Made by a program: the position numbers and the translations under genes
Notes under the pieces: model-generated
What the model was told of the DNA's origin: nothing
Seen by the model: only the letters and a program-made list of their open reading frames with translations
The model's database searches: none
DNA from: Ectocarpus siliculosus
Taxonomy: Eukaryota > Sar > Phaeophyceae > Ectocarpales > Ectocarpaceae
DNA length: 64,000 nucleotides
Assembly (NCBI GenBank): GCA_000310025.1
Contig: FN649736.1
Coordinates: 1,613,593 to 1,677,592, forward strand
Reading direction: 5' to 3'
In this document: positions 34,896 to 45,280 of the stretch, piece by piece
How the letters are laid out: each line of letters begins with the position of its first letter
Numbering within the stretch: position 1 is the stretch's first letter

Positions 34896-37800
34896 TTGTT
34901 CCTCGTCCTCCTCCTCTTCCTCTTCCTCCTCGCCCATGTCCTCCAAGGACCGGGTGCCGGACATGTTACGGCCGAAAGTGCCGTTCCCTTCCGTGCTCCC
35001 AAGTGCGCCAGTGGGGAGGGCTTCGTTTCCTTGACCACGTCGGCGAGGCCTCCCGGCTTTAAATTTTTGGAGTACCTTGGCCTTCTCGCTCTCCGAGATA
35101 GTGTAGGCTTCCTTGAACCTATCTACCGTCGTACCCGCCGCCACAAGTATGTCCTCCCGGTGGCATCTTGTGACGTGCTCGGACATGCCATACTTCCAGA
35201 TGTAGGTGTCCTGGGAGCAGAAGAGGCACTTCAAGACCATGTTGGTGCACGGTGAGGTATCTGAGCCCGCCTTCGCACTGCCCAGGTTCAGAGCTACGGC
35301 TTCCTGGCGTGCGTCGCTCCGAGGCGCTGATGGACAGGTCGAGTGCACCAGGGGCCTGGCCTTGCCTGGTGGATCATGGATGGTGCTGCGGCACCCGACC
35401 TCACCACAGAAGCCACAGACAGTGCTCACTTGCAAAGCCTACAACAAAAAGGGAGAGAGGATGGATCGTGAGCGTGCCGCTGACATTTCCACGCCGGATT
35501 GAAATATGCGGCATGAGTCCACGCGCGTCCGGTAAGCACCGTTGCCCAACATCTCGCGAAATAATAACACAGGGGACAGGGTGAAGCAGGCCACGCAGGT
35601 GAAGTCTATACGATGCTAATGAAAAATAACGAAGCCATGCACGTATCAAAACAGCATTGCACACTACAGCAGTATCAAAACAGGTTAAATCTCACCCGGT
35701 CTTGCATTCCCATGCCAAAAAAAATAAAGAACACCCGCACCTTGTCCTTCAAAATGTGACCTCCCACGTGCAGTCTCATTTTCGATCGTTGAACTTCTCT
35801 CGTGCAGAGTTTGCAGCAGATCTTCTCGGAGCCCAACCCCCCCGACGGGGCCACGCCCAATGCGCCAGCCTGAACATGAAACAGGTCCTCGTGGAGTGGT
35901 AAGGGATTGGCGTCTACGCCAGACGTTTTCTGCGCGGGAAGGTGTCGCCAAGCGCTCAGAGCGTCGACCTCGTCCACGAGAATATCTTTCACGGCGGTGA
36001 GGTCGGCAAGTTCAAATCGAAACGAGGTTCGGTCCACACTCTTCTCGATCTCCACTTGCTCCTGCACCATCGGCCCCTCGCGGAGGACAGTGCGTGTCAC
36101 GGTCTCTTTGACCACGACAGGCGTCACGACTACGTCGGGATCCAACGGCAAGACGAGGCGACACTTGCACGATAGCTCCCCTTTGTGGAGTCCCAGTTCT
36201 CCCCAGTGTTGCCACGAGCCCGTAGCTGGCGTACCGTCCTCACCGATATCTGAAGAGGGAGTTCCGTCGCCCTCTTCCAGCCGATCTGCAGCAATTGCAG
36301 GCGCCACACTGGACCATTGCAGCTTCATCAATCTACCCTTGACAACAGCCCCATCTTGCGCCTGCTCCTCCGATGGGGCCTTCGTGCAAGAGAACAAGCC
36401 CAGGGCGTACTGGGCTGGGCTCCTTCCCGGGGTCGCCACCAACATAGCAAACGGGTCCCCTACAACAATTCCTCGCGAATCGGTGTTGTCAATGCCGGCC
36501 TGCCTCCCCCCCCCTCTTTCCGACACCGCGTGAGCCGGTACTAGATCCCGATGGCCCCGCCGTGTAGGCTCGTACGCGCTTCAGCCGGTCTCTCGACGCA
36601 TTCCGGAACTCTGTGCCCATGAACTCCGTCAAAGCTCGCTGCTTGTGAATCTGCTTACCATCGACCTCGCAGAAGGACGATATCTTGCCAGGCCCATTTT
36701 CGGTGGCGTGAAGGAAGGAATCTAGCTCAACCCCCGCCAGGAGTCCAGGCTCCTCCGTGGCTACGGGTGCGCGCTGCTCTCCTTCATCTGCGTCGTCCCC
36801 GTCCTCAGAACCCTCCTCACTGACCGGGGCATCAGTCGTTCCTTGTGCAATCTAACCCTAACCCAAGAAGCAAAGCGTCGAGAGGGGCAATCAAATGGTT
36901 TCACTCGAAACGTTTAAAACAGCAGACAGCCGAGTTCATATTTTGGGCTCGACCAAATTGCGAATTGCAAAACAACAAAGTCGATCCTAATACAGTGCAC
37001 CGTACGACAATCACAAACTACGCCCATCAGCGGCGTTATGCAATTCTCTGCACCTCACCTTTGACAAGCCTGTGGTGCTGCAGTGCCTGGCATGGAACAC
37101 AACTCTCCCCGTTGCTTGCGACGGTCCCTTCACACCCCGCCGTTGCTCCTCCATCAGCGCCAGTCGCGAACAAAGCCACATGTCCCTGACGTACCACCGT
37201 TACCCACGGTTGGCCAGCGTCGATCAAGCCGAAGGGGTAGTTCTTGCTCATGGGGAACTCCAGCTGCGGCATGTACCCGCGACATGATGGTCTCGTCGTC
37301 GTAGATGGTGTCGTCAGGGACGATGCTGGCGGTGGTGTCGATGTCGTAGATGGTTGCGCCGTGGATGAGGCCGGCGGTGTTTCTACACCTAACACTTGGC
37401 ATTCATCGTCATCAGCTTCCCCGGTCGAACTGGTCGTATCCGCGCCAAACGGGACCCCCCTCCTCCGTGGAGCACGATGGTGCAGCCCCCGCGGGTGCCA
37501 CGGGCGTCGATCCCACCGCCGCCGGCGCCACCGCCGCCGGCGCAGCAGCCGGGTGTATTACAGGGGGCGCACATTGCGCAAAGGACAGCAAAGAAGTCTG
37601 CCTGCTCTTGCCTCCACTCGCAGTTCCTTTTCTGATAGCAACCCACCAAACCGTAGGTTGCCGGAGGATGACGCACGGGGGAGCATGAAGCAGCGCTTGT
37701 GTCAGCTGTCATCATCTAGAGCCCTTGCCTGCACGACCTTTATCGCAATATACCAATAGCCCAGCCAAGCACACCAGTGAACGAAAAAGTACATCGTCAA

Positions 37801-37997
37801 TAGTAGGCGGGACGCCGCGACTTTCACCTGTGCTCTTGGCCCCTCGCATGCTGGTCGACGTTTGTCTGCGACCACCTGTCACCATTTTGGATATGCTTGC
37901 CACACGAGCAGATCCATTGTCCTTTGCCATTTTTTTTCGCGATTGCTGCCACCGCCGGTTGTTTGCTGGGAGGAGGTGGCGCACTTGTCTGCGTCAT
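34575..37997 (-). CDS. Multi-zinc-finger protein with acidic domain, gene carried by the 5.9-kb transposon
   Basis: Minus-strand exons: 37,997-37,828 (ATG at 37,997); about 37,700-37,059; 36,841-35,741; 35,438-34,575. Phases agree at the last two junctions. Exon 1 has a BED-like finger (WICSCGKHI, then VDQHARGQEH). Exon 3 ends in CCKLCTREVQRSKMRLHVGGH, a C2H2-type finger. Exon 4 adds a Cys-rich start (VCGFCGEVGC), CLFCSQ...SEHVTRCH, then a run of more than 40 Asp/Glu encoded by a GTC/TCG microsatellite, and a basic C-terminus (SKKRPARRKR) that could be a nuclear signal. Frames break at a C9 run (36,505-36,513) and a G6/C6 run near 37,460, probably base-count errors. As the main gene of the element it may be DNA-binding transposition machinery; this is inference. 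Confidence 0.55.
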
Positions 37998-39134
37998 CGC
38001 GGAGCTGCCAGAAAAAAACACGTGCAGGACGGTGGCCGGTTAGCTAACTTCCCCAGGCCATAAGCAGAATACACACGAACACCCATCGTCCATTGGGCCA
38101 GGCTCGGCCGTGATAACGATCTCCTTGAGGTGCCGGTACGCAAGCAAGACTTTGGTGGTATGATGCTTTGTCAACAGAAGACACAGACTTGAGACAGCAG
38201 TTTTGTTCACGATGGAACTTGGCTGGTACAATAACAAGCTTGGATTCAAAGCAGTCTTCGTGTTGCGCACAACATACCAACTAACCAAGTTGCTGACACG
38301 CTTGCCAACACTGCTGTATAAATTCAGCCGAAGATGTTACAGCCAACTTGATACAGCACACAACAGCAACAAAAAAAATCCCCCGAGTCAGGGCCTAGTT
38401 CACCAACTTGAGTTCACTGCTGTAAACATCGGCGAATGCAAGCCGAACGGAGTCTGTACAGTAGTAGCGACAAAGAAGCGAGGTGGAATTGTTTTGTTTG
38501 TGGTGATTCCGCCAGCAATGTTCCGTGAGTGCCTTGCCGCCAGCTTTAGGCTACTCTTACCGCAGGTGACACAAGATACCACACCCCCTGGACCGATGTT
38601 CTAAGCTCTCTACAGCAGTACAAAGCAGTACAAAAAGAGTGGCGATGCGAAAAAAGGCGAGGCGTTGGAGTTGCCTCGACGAGGTCCTGCCGAATAACTT
38701 GGCATCCTCCTCGTGGAGTGTAGTATATAGTTGAGCAAGAGCAAGCTTTGAAAACCAGTCGAGGGGGGGGTGGTATCTTATGCCACCCACGGCAACCCAC
38801 GGATATAGCGGACAAACCAAGCTTGGACAAACCACACCACATCAAGCACCCCTGTTATCCTTGAGCTTGAGACCTACCCAACGGCTTGGGCGGCTGTATA
38901 CGTATCGACATTTGAGGGTAAAGTGGTTGTCACAGCGTGATAACCTCTCCCGTGCATGCCACTCGAGGTGACGCCGCTGTGATCTACTGGTACCAAACGA
39001 GATCTGCAACACACGCCTGCAGCGGGACGAACCATGGTTTCCAGCCGATTGCTTCAGGCTCATGTTTGGCCCATGCTTCACAAAGACGAGACTGGTTGCA
39101 CTAGCGGAAACCAGTTCTGTCTGGTGCCACTGAC

Positions 39135-39355
39135 CTGTGCTTTTTTCCCTGCTCGTGACGATCCACGTCCGCGTGTCGGGTGCCCTCCGTGTGCTTGCCG
39201 AATATGTGCTGGCACGTGCGACATTGCCATCCATGTTGCTCTGACCAATCGGCCACACGAGCGACTGGCGGGCTGCCGCCTGCTCCTTGATTCTCATGGG
39301 GGTATGCACGAGACGGCTGCGAAGACGTCCCTGCAGTGTGCGGGGTGTCCGCCAT
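39135..39355 (-). CDS. First exon of a second BED-like zinc-finger gene
   Basis: Starts MADTPHTAGTSS and ends GKKHR before a GTCAGT donor. It carries GWQCRTCQHIF followed by HADVDRHEQGKKH, a C-x2-C...H-x5-H arrangement. It has the same build, length class and end phase (2) as the first exon at 37,997-37,828, so the two are paralogous gene starts. A distorted copy of this exon appears at the right edge of the window (63,880-63,990). Downstream exons were not identified; the gene may be truncated or spliced into the next. Confidence 0.6.
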
Positions 39356-39532
39356 CTCTCTGCGGTCTCCGCAACTCCACAGCGCCAGCAGCGCCAGCGG
39401 TGATGCACACTACATGATAGAGCGGCACGCCAAAGCGCCAACGCCTCGGCATAAACCCCGGGGATGCATGGTATATGTCCTCAGCCCCCCCCCCAAAAGA
39501 CCCCCCCCCCTCCCCCCCCCGCCCCGATTTTT

Positions 39533-39830
39533 NNNNNNNNNNNNNNNNNNNNNNNNNNNNNNNNNNNNNNNNNNNNNNNNNNNNNNNNNNNNNNNNNNNN
39601 NNNNNNNNNNNNNNNNNNNNNNNNNNNNNNNNNNNNNNNNNNNNNNNNNNNNNNNNNNNNNNNNNNNNNNNNNNNNNNNNNNNNNNNNNNNNNNNNNNNN
39701 NNNNNNNNNNNNNNNNNNNNNNNNNNNNNNNNNNNNNNNNNNNNNNNNNNNNNNNNNNNNNNNNNNNNNNNNNNNNNNNNNNNNNNNNNNNNNNNNNNNN
39801 NNNNNNNNNNNNNNNNNNNNNNNNNNNNNN
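39533..39830. other. Assembly gap (298 N)
   Basis: Flanked on both sides by C-homopolymer-rich sequence and by two similar segments (GGGATGCATGGTATATG-like and GGGTAGCCATGTTAT-like on the plus strand). A tandem repeat was probably collapsed here. Confidence 1.
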
Positions 39831-39979
39831 CCAAGCCCCCAACCCTGGGCTATAACCCCGGGGTAGCCATGTTATTTTCCCCCCCCCCCCCCCCCAAATC
39901 CCCCCCCCCCCCCCCCCCGGACCACGATTTTCGATTAGTGGGCCTATGTGTCTTGAATTTTTTTCTACGAGTACCCTTG

Positions 39980-40240
39980 GATGTCCGACTTTTTTGGTGG
40001 TGACACGCCACGCCGGCTCTGCCGCCCGGCAATGGCGCTCTTGCGCGACACGACCGAAACTAAGCAACTTGTGTGAACTCGCCCGATTGTGGCACAAGGC
40101 GCTCTCTCGTCGACAGCCAGAGTCACATGAATAGCCAAGTATGCGGGGCGTGACGGTGCAGTGCCGCTGTTCGTCTGTTCGTTGACGAGCAGATGCGGCG
40201 GAATTGCTGAACCTTTTTGAAAAGGAACAGGGACTGTCAT
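39980..40240. repeat. Boundary repeat block, copy 2, right part
   Basis: Runs GATGTCCGACTTTTTTGGTG, GTGACACGC, GCCGCCCGGCAATGGCGCTC, ACACGACCGAAAC, AAGGCGCTCTCTCGTCGACA, TGCGGGGCGTGACGGTGCAG, AGATGCGGCGGAATTGCTGA, ACCTTTTTGAAA. Same order as copy 1. Confidence 0.85.
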
Positions 40241-40327
40241 GTGACCGGGATGTGTGGTCGAAACGGCACAACAGCCACATCACACCGCAGACACGGAGTG
40301 TTCCGCGCCCCTTTGATTGTTGTCATT

Positions 40328-40500
40328 GTCTTCACATTAAAAACCGTTCCGATCTCTCTCTACCCAGTACCTTCGTATGTCCGTACTGATCCAACACTCG
40401 ACGCGGTCGATTCCCGTTGTCACAGGTTAACTTACCCTAAAAAACTGGCCCCGAGGGGTCCGCAAGTCAATAAAAATCAACGACAGATGTTCTGGAATCC
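40328..40500. repeat. Dispersed repeat, second copy of 8,115-8,305
   Basis: Shares TGTCTTCACATTAAAAACCG, CAACACTCGACGCGGTCGAT and CTGGCCCCGAGGGGTCCGCA with the first copy. An 11-bp ATTGTCTTCAC occurs at its left edge and again about 180 bp further right, which could be a target duplication, though part of it also belongs to the first copy. Confidence 0.8.
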
Positions 40501-40707
40501 TATCGAACGAATTGTCTTCACTTGGTACCCCTACAAATCCCTACAACACAGACACGGGCGAACTGGTCCGCATTCCTTTGTCCACCAAACACACAAAGCC
40601 CTGCGCTCAGCCACAGACAAAAATGGACCGGCCTTCACAGAAAGCAGACAACGTTGCGAAACACGCCTTCTTCCACCAGCCTAAGCTGCGCCACCGCCGC
40701 AAACAGG

Positions 40708-42180
40708 TCAAAGCCCCCCTTCTCGCCGCCAGCCCCGCCCCGCTGCTTCACGGAGCGCGCCCCCGCAGCACCGCCGTCGCCACCGTCGCCACCGTCGCCA
40801 CTTGAACCACCCGAGCCGCCGTCGCCACCAGCTGCCCTCGCCTTCAGGGTGCGCGAACGAAGCATGACGAGCCAGCCCCGGCGGCGCAACGCCCTGCCGG
40901 CGGGAGCCCGGGCCAGCAGGAGGCGCACTCTCTCGCTGGTGGTTGGTCCTATCCGCGGGAGTCTTGTGGTGTTCGTCCAGGATTGTTTCGTCCGCCCCCC
41001 ACCGCAGCAGGAGGCTGACAATTTCGACTTTGTTCAACTGGGCGGCGTAGTGTAGAGCGGTATACCGCTGGGAATTTTCACGGAAGGCGGGGTCGCACCC
41101 GGCCGTTAGTAGAGTCTCCACGACAGGTAGGTGACCTCGCCGGCTTGCAGCAATGAGCGGGGTGGCGCCGCGGTCGTTGGTAGCATCCTTATCCACTCCC
41201 CCGTCCAACAAGGCATTCACGACAGGCAGGTGACCGGTCGAGCTTGCAAGAATGAGCGGGGTGTTGCCATCGTAGTTGGCAGCATCCTTATCCGCTCCCC
41301 CGTCCAACAAGGCATTCACGACAGGCAGGTGACCGGTCGAGCTTGCAAGAATGAGCGGGGTGTTGCCATCGTCGTTGGCAGCATCCTTATCCGCTCCCCC
41401 GTCCAACAAGGCATTCACGACAGGCAGGTGACCTGACCAGCTAGCAGCAATGAGCGGGGTGTCGCAGCGGTCGGTGGCAGCATCCTTATCCGCTCCCCCG
41501 TCCAACAAGGCATTCACGACAGGCAGGTGACCTTGCCAGCTAGCAGCCATGAGCGAGGTGGAGCCGCGGTCGGTGGCAGCATCCTTGTCCGCTCCCCCGC
41601 CCAACAGGGCATTCACGACAAGCAGGTGACCGTTCGAGCTTGCAAGAGTGAGAGGGGTGGATCCGACGGCGTCGGCGGCGATGTTGACGTCGACACCAGC
41701 GGCCAGTAAGATCTCCACGACGGGCAGGTGGCCTTCGCGTGCTGCTTTCATCAGGGGTGTCTCACCAACGTTGTCTTTGCAATTTTTATCGGCTTTGGAT
41801 TTGTCCAGGAGCGCCACCACTAAACCCGTGTTTCCGTTGGTGGAAGCAGTGCAGAGCGGTGGAGTTTCGAGACCTCCGTCGATGAACGCATTCAGCAGCT
41901 CTTTCAGCTCCTTCTTGTTGACTTCCTCCTCCCTCTCCTGCCTCTCCCGGTCACTCTGGCCTCCGCCTGCAGGTGCCTGAGCGCGAGCCGTCTGCGAACG
42001 ACCGGAGAAAGGGAAAGGTACAAACCGGCTGAGCCCCTACATAGTCTCCTGGTGTTGTCCAGGCCAACCGCGGAGCTAAATAATTTCGTGAGTTTTCTCC
42101 AACACGCAATATATCAAAACAATTGCCATGAACATGATCCAGGCCACCACAAATCCTCGCACCTGCTTCGTGCTGGCCAT
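40708..42180 (-). CDS. Ankyrin-repeat protein B with spliced histone H3-like N-terminus; C-terminal frame change
   Basis: Exon 1, 42,180-42,163, encodes MASTKQ and ends before GTGCGA. A 171-bp intron ends TTCGCAG, and exon 2 (41,991-40,708) continues TARAQAPAGGG, so the N-terminus resembles the H3 tail ARTKQTAR. Paralogue A has the same junction without an intron (CAG-ACG), which supports the splice. About 433 aa follow, with ten ankyrin repeats; five middle repeats (VVNALLDGGADKDAA) are nearly identical 99-bp units, a recent expansion. Relative to A, an 8-base shortfall near 40,940-40,965 shifts the frame, so the conserved tail (EEGVFRNVVCFL, 40,635-40,930) lies in another frame and B ends in a different Arg/Trp-rich tail. 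Unspliced, exon 1 would read into a short hydrophobic peptide stopping at 42,076. Confidence 0.75.
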
Positions 42181-43207
42181 GGTTGAAGTGTCTTGAGCGC
42201 GCGCTTCCGAGAGGGGTCCGTGAGATATGACAGTCAACGATGGTCAAGATGATGGACGAGGACGAAAATTATTTTACGTTCACCGTTGTGTGCACCGATA
42301 GGTCTCACTCCCAGTCTCCCTCCCTGTCCGCGCGTACGGGGCACCCACGGCACTCTGTGTCACGCCCTCCCTCGCCTTGCTTCGTGGTGCCGCGTGCTGT
42401 GCGTGCGGTGCCTGCTGGGTTGTGTGCGTGTGGGTGGGGCTCTTGGAGACTGGTCGGCAAACGGCGAATAAAAATTACTTGTTGAAGATCCGCCGAACGG
42501 TTCCGAGAATGACTCATGCCCAAGAAGAAAACACCGCCGAATACGTTTACTTTTCATCATCCACAACCCTACCTCACCCCCAATGCACCGCCGCTTGTCA
42601 AGGGATTGGAGTTTGGCCCTGAAACCCGGCGGATAATCACCAGTAGCTCCAGCACTTTCGTCTCCTGAATTTTCACGCGCATCGGCTACTACGTTGGCTC
42701 CGCGGGTCATTGATTGTATTTCCCCCGTTGTATTTCCGAACTTTCCCCGTCGAGCACCGCCTAGAAAATTCTCGCCCCCACGATAGAGCTGGTTGTTGAA
42801 ATTTGGAGGGTGGATGCACGGGGCCAATTGAAAAGGGTTCACAGAACCCCAGGTCAATCGGAACACGTGATCGCCCTTCGAGCCCACACACACCTCCATC
42901 TCGAAGGCCGTACACAGTCTGGGGGAGCGTCGGACTTTTTCGGGGATTTTCATACCCGTTCGGCTCAGATCCGTCCAATTTTAAAATTTGAATCTCCGCC
43001 CTGAAAGAGCGAAAAAAGTCCGAATTCTGAAATTTTTGGCTCTTTGAATATTCTCTTTTTCGGAGGGACGCCCCACACCCACACACCCTCCCTCCCTCCC
43101 TCCCTCCCCCTCTCAGCTCGGGTCATCGCGAGACAGGTCGACACCTCACAACCGCTGCGGGGGACGTTAGCTGCTTCACCGGGACGCGTACGCCACAGAC
43201 GCCATCG
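42181..43207. promoter_or_regulatory. Duplicated bidirectional intergenic region, copy 2
   Basis: Near-identical to 30,275-31,310, offset about 11.9 kb. It starts at the ankyrin B 5' flank and ends with GGTGAGTCGGATGGCGCACA at 43,207, a splice-donor-like site that probably ends a 5' UTR exon of the plus-strand gene. Beyond this point the two cassettes diverge completely. Confidence 0.6.
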
Positions 43208-43856
43208 GTGAGTCGGATGGCGCACATCGAACCACCGTGATCAGACGACTGGTAGATTATGGTATGGTCACCCGATCTTAGTTTCATACACCATCAATCT
43301 CCAAATCAAGGGTAAACACTGGTGTCGTCACAACCATGGTGAACTGTGTAGGGGCGCGTGCGGTGGCATGTCCTGCGTTACTTGCTGTGAGTCGCACCTG
43401 TTCGTGGCTTGCAGCGTTCAACCAACCATGTTGTTATTTTGTTTTGCCGCCTCAGACGAAATAGTACTACGTGACGTGGACCACATCTCTGACCAGTTGA
43501 TCACATAGCCCGCCGGCAACGCCTATGTACCAAACCAAACGTATCCGTGGAAGTGCTGCGTCGGTTTTTGACGGCGTCTGCTCTTTCCTCCTACCTTTTT
43601 CCTATCAGCAGTTAACCGAGCCCTCTTGGAATCAAGGCGCCCACGTTGTGATTTGAATATGGTCACCACTCGGCAGGTGCGACGTTGTAACGATGATACT
43701 TCCATAACATACCGAGAGTAGGTCTTGTTTTGGGGCGATTTGTTTGTAGACGCACATACATGTGGGTAGTCTGCGGGAGGGGTTGTTCGGCTTTCAGTTT
43801 TCAGCGCGTTCGTATTTGACCGCACGGGGTAATTTTGTTTTGTGTGCGCGAAACAG

Positions 43857-44777
43857 GTGATGGATGTGATCCTCCGAGGAGGCGACTACAAGTCCCTTCT
43901 CGAGAGACTCCGAAGTCAGTCAGGGTACTCGATCCACGGCATGAACAAACTCAATAATCATTGGATGGTTCTTCTTGAGTCGGTCGCCAAAGCTCTCTAC
44001 TACGGGGAGCCTGATCGCGACGCCACCCGTACAGCTTTCGAGGCTCTCCAAGAGTGCAAAGCAGACGTCCCCCGGTGCATCGAAAATGCGCTTCTGAACA
44101 AGAGGCCCCTCATCTGCAAGCCTTTGCTCGAGAACTTGAAGTTTGATGAGGATGAAGAAGAAGAAGCAATGGTGGAGCTCTTGAGGACCATCGTGGTATG
44201 CTGCGACCCGGGTGGCGACGGCAACGACGAAATCGACCGCGCACTCCAATGCCTCGTCGACAACGACCTCAACGTCGAGAAGCCACTGTCCGCGGCAATG
44301 AGAAGCGTGAACATGGTTGCCGTAAACGCGCTCTTGAGGTTGGGTGTTGGCCTGAACGACCCCTGTGATGACTATGTCGCGTTCGCGTGTTGTGACGAGG
44401 GCGGAGACACGGCGAAGCTTCTCATCGGGCACGGGTATGACGTCAACATCGATTCCGAGTCGAATGGTACCGCCCTTCATGCCGCAGCGATAAATGCGGT
44501 CTCAGTAAATAAGACCAAGTGTCTAGAGCTCTTTATGAAGGCGGGCGCTAAGGAGCGGTCAGTCCCATGCGCTTTTTCCCCTGGAGTTGGTGCTGGAGTG
44601 TTTGGTCTGTTTTCTGCCTCCAAAGAAGAGTTAACTCCGTCGCAGTGCATTAAGAAGTTTGCTGAGGACAGGATCACCAGCGGAGACCCCCCTAGCGACG
44701 GTGCTCTCGAGCGCGCCCTCCACGTTCTTGCGACTGTACGGTCCGGGGACAAAGAGACCGGGGGGCCGGTCGGGTAA
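43857..44777 (+). CDS. Ankyrin-like protein C, plus-strand partner of ankyrin B
   Basis: The coding exon begins just after GCGAAACAG (acceptor at 43,856). The likely start is ATG 43,860 (MDVILRGGDYKSLLERL), giving about 306 aa; a non-coding first exon probably ends at 43,207. It shows degenerate ankyrin repeats (AAMRSVNMVAVNALLRLGVG; TAKLLIGHGYDVNIDSESNG; TALHAAAINAV) and an N-terminal helical part with an acidic patch (DEDEEEEA). It has no H3-like start. It occupies the place of the Ubl-RING gene in the neighbouring cassette and is followed, like that gene, by the boundary block hairpin about 215 bp after its stop. Confidence 0.75.
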   Translation: MMDVILRGGDYKSLLERLRSQSGYSIHGMNKLNNHWMVLLESVAKALYYGEPDRDATRTAFEALQECKADVPRCIENALLNKRPLICKPLLENLKFDEDEEEEAMVELLRTIVVCCDPGGDGNDEIDRALQCLVDNDLNVEKPLSAAMRSVNMVAVNALLRLGVGLNDPCDDYVAFACCDEGGDTAKLLIGHGYDVNIDSESNGTALHAAAINAVSVNKTKCLELFMKAGAKERSVPCAFSPGVGAGVFGLFSASKEELTPSQCIKKFAEDRITSGDPPSDGALERALHVLATVRSGDKETGGPVG

Positions 44778-44987
44778 TTGAACGGTGAGTCGGTGATTTA
44801 GAGGTTGCTTCTCGGTTGTAGCTTTACTTTGTTCCTATGTCATGTTTACCGATTGTTTGATGACCCGCCCTGACTGACGTACCATGCCCCCTCCTTTGCC
44901 CAACCCTCGCGTTCTGAGCAGGCCATGCAGCCACGCGACGAAGACAGCGCCGGACTTACGGGCTTCTGTATGTGTTGGTTTTGTAGA

Positions 44988-45280
44988 AGCGCGGGCTAGA
45001 AGTAGAGTTCAACCCGCTTTCTGTGTGTTTTGATGTGTGCGTTCTCTGCTTGCGGTAATGCTAGCGGGGCTTCTCTGTTCGGCATTGTCGCTTTCAGCGT
45101 TTCGCAATGTAAGTTGCGTACAGGGTCGGGCAGGGGGGTGTTTTATGCTTTTTGTTGTCGGGAGAAAAAATAAAACAAAATAAAAAGGATATCCGATTTT
45201 TTTTGTGGTGACACGCGGCACCGGCGCTGCCGCCCGGCAATGGCGCTCTTGCGCGGCCCTGCGCGGCTCCCCTCTGGGAC
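44988..45280. repeat. Boundary repeat block, copy 3, left part
   Basis: Contains GCGGGCTAGAAGTAGAG and TTCAACCCGC (44,992-45,018), GGGAGAAAAAATAAAACAAA, AAAAAGGATATCCGATTTTT, GTGGTGACACGC and GCCGCCCGGCAATGGCGCTC. After GCTCTTGCG it is interrupted; the right part resumes at 47,880 on the other side of a recombinase gene. Confidence 0.85.

Larger units (their letters stand above)
34046..39979. mobile_element. 5.9-kb DNA transposon with perfect TIRs and 7-8 bp target duplication
   Basis: The left end CAAGGGTACTCGTAG and right end CTACGAGTACCCTTG are exact inverted repeats. Similarity continues inward through AAAAAAATTCAAGACACATA and GGCCC, then C/G homopolymers. It is flanked by GATGTCC on both sides (GGATGTCC if the last G is counted as target). 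The uninterrupted boundary block at 45,190 (AAAAAGGATATCCGATTTTT) serves as an empty-site reference. Target duplications of 7-8 bp fit hAT or KDZ elements; no DDE catalytic core was recognised. Contents are two zinc-finger gene starts and one long zinc-finger gene on the minus strand, a 144-bp tandem duplication and the assembly gap. A third end (same TIR body) occurs at about 63,520. Confidence 0.8.

Noticed and set aside
34707-35255. Poly-Ser and poly-Val frames opposite the acidic region
   Set aside because: Shadows of the GTC/TCG repeat that encodes the Asp/Glu run of the minus-strand zinc-finger gene.
36845-36862. Telomere-like CTAACCCTAACCC
   Set aside because: Only two units, inside an intron of the zinc-finger gene; not a telomere or a meaningful interstitial array.
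38203-38604. 133-codon plus-strand frame inside the transposon
   Set aside because: No recognisable motif, no splice context and antisense to the element's genes; not supported as a gene.
39480-40003. Gly/Pro-rich frames running through the gap and G/C homopolymers (and similar ones at 63,560-63,960)
   Set aside because: They consist of unknown bases or homopolymers; composition artefacts.
44992-45018. Histone-type 3' stem-loop
   Set aside because: The stem and loop sequence differ from the conserved histone mRNA stem-loop; only a generic hairpin.
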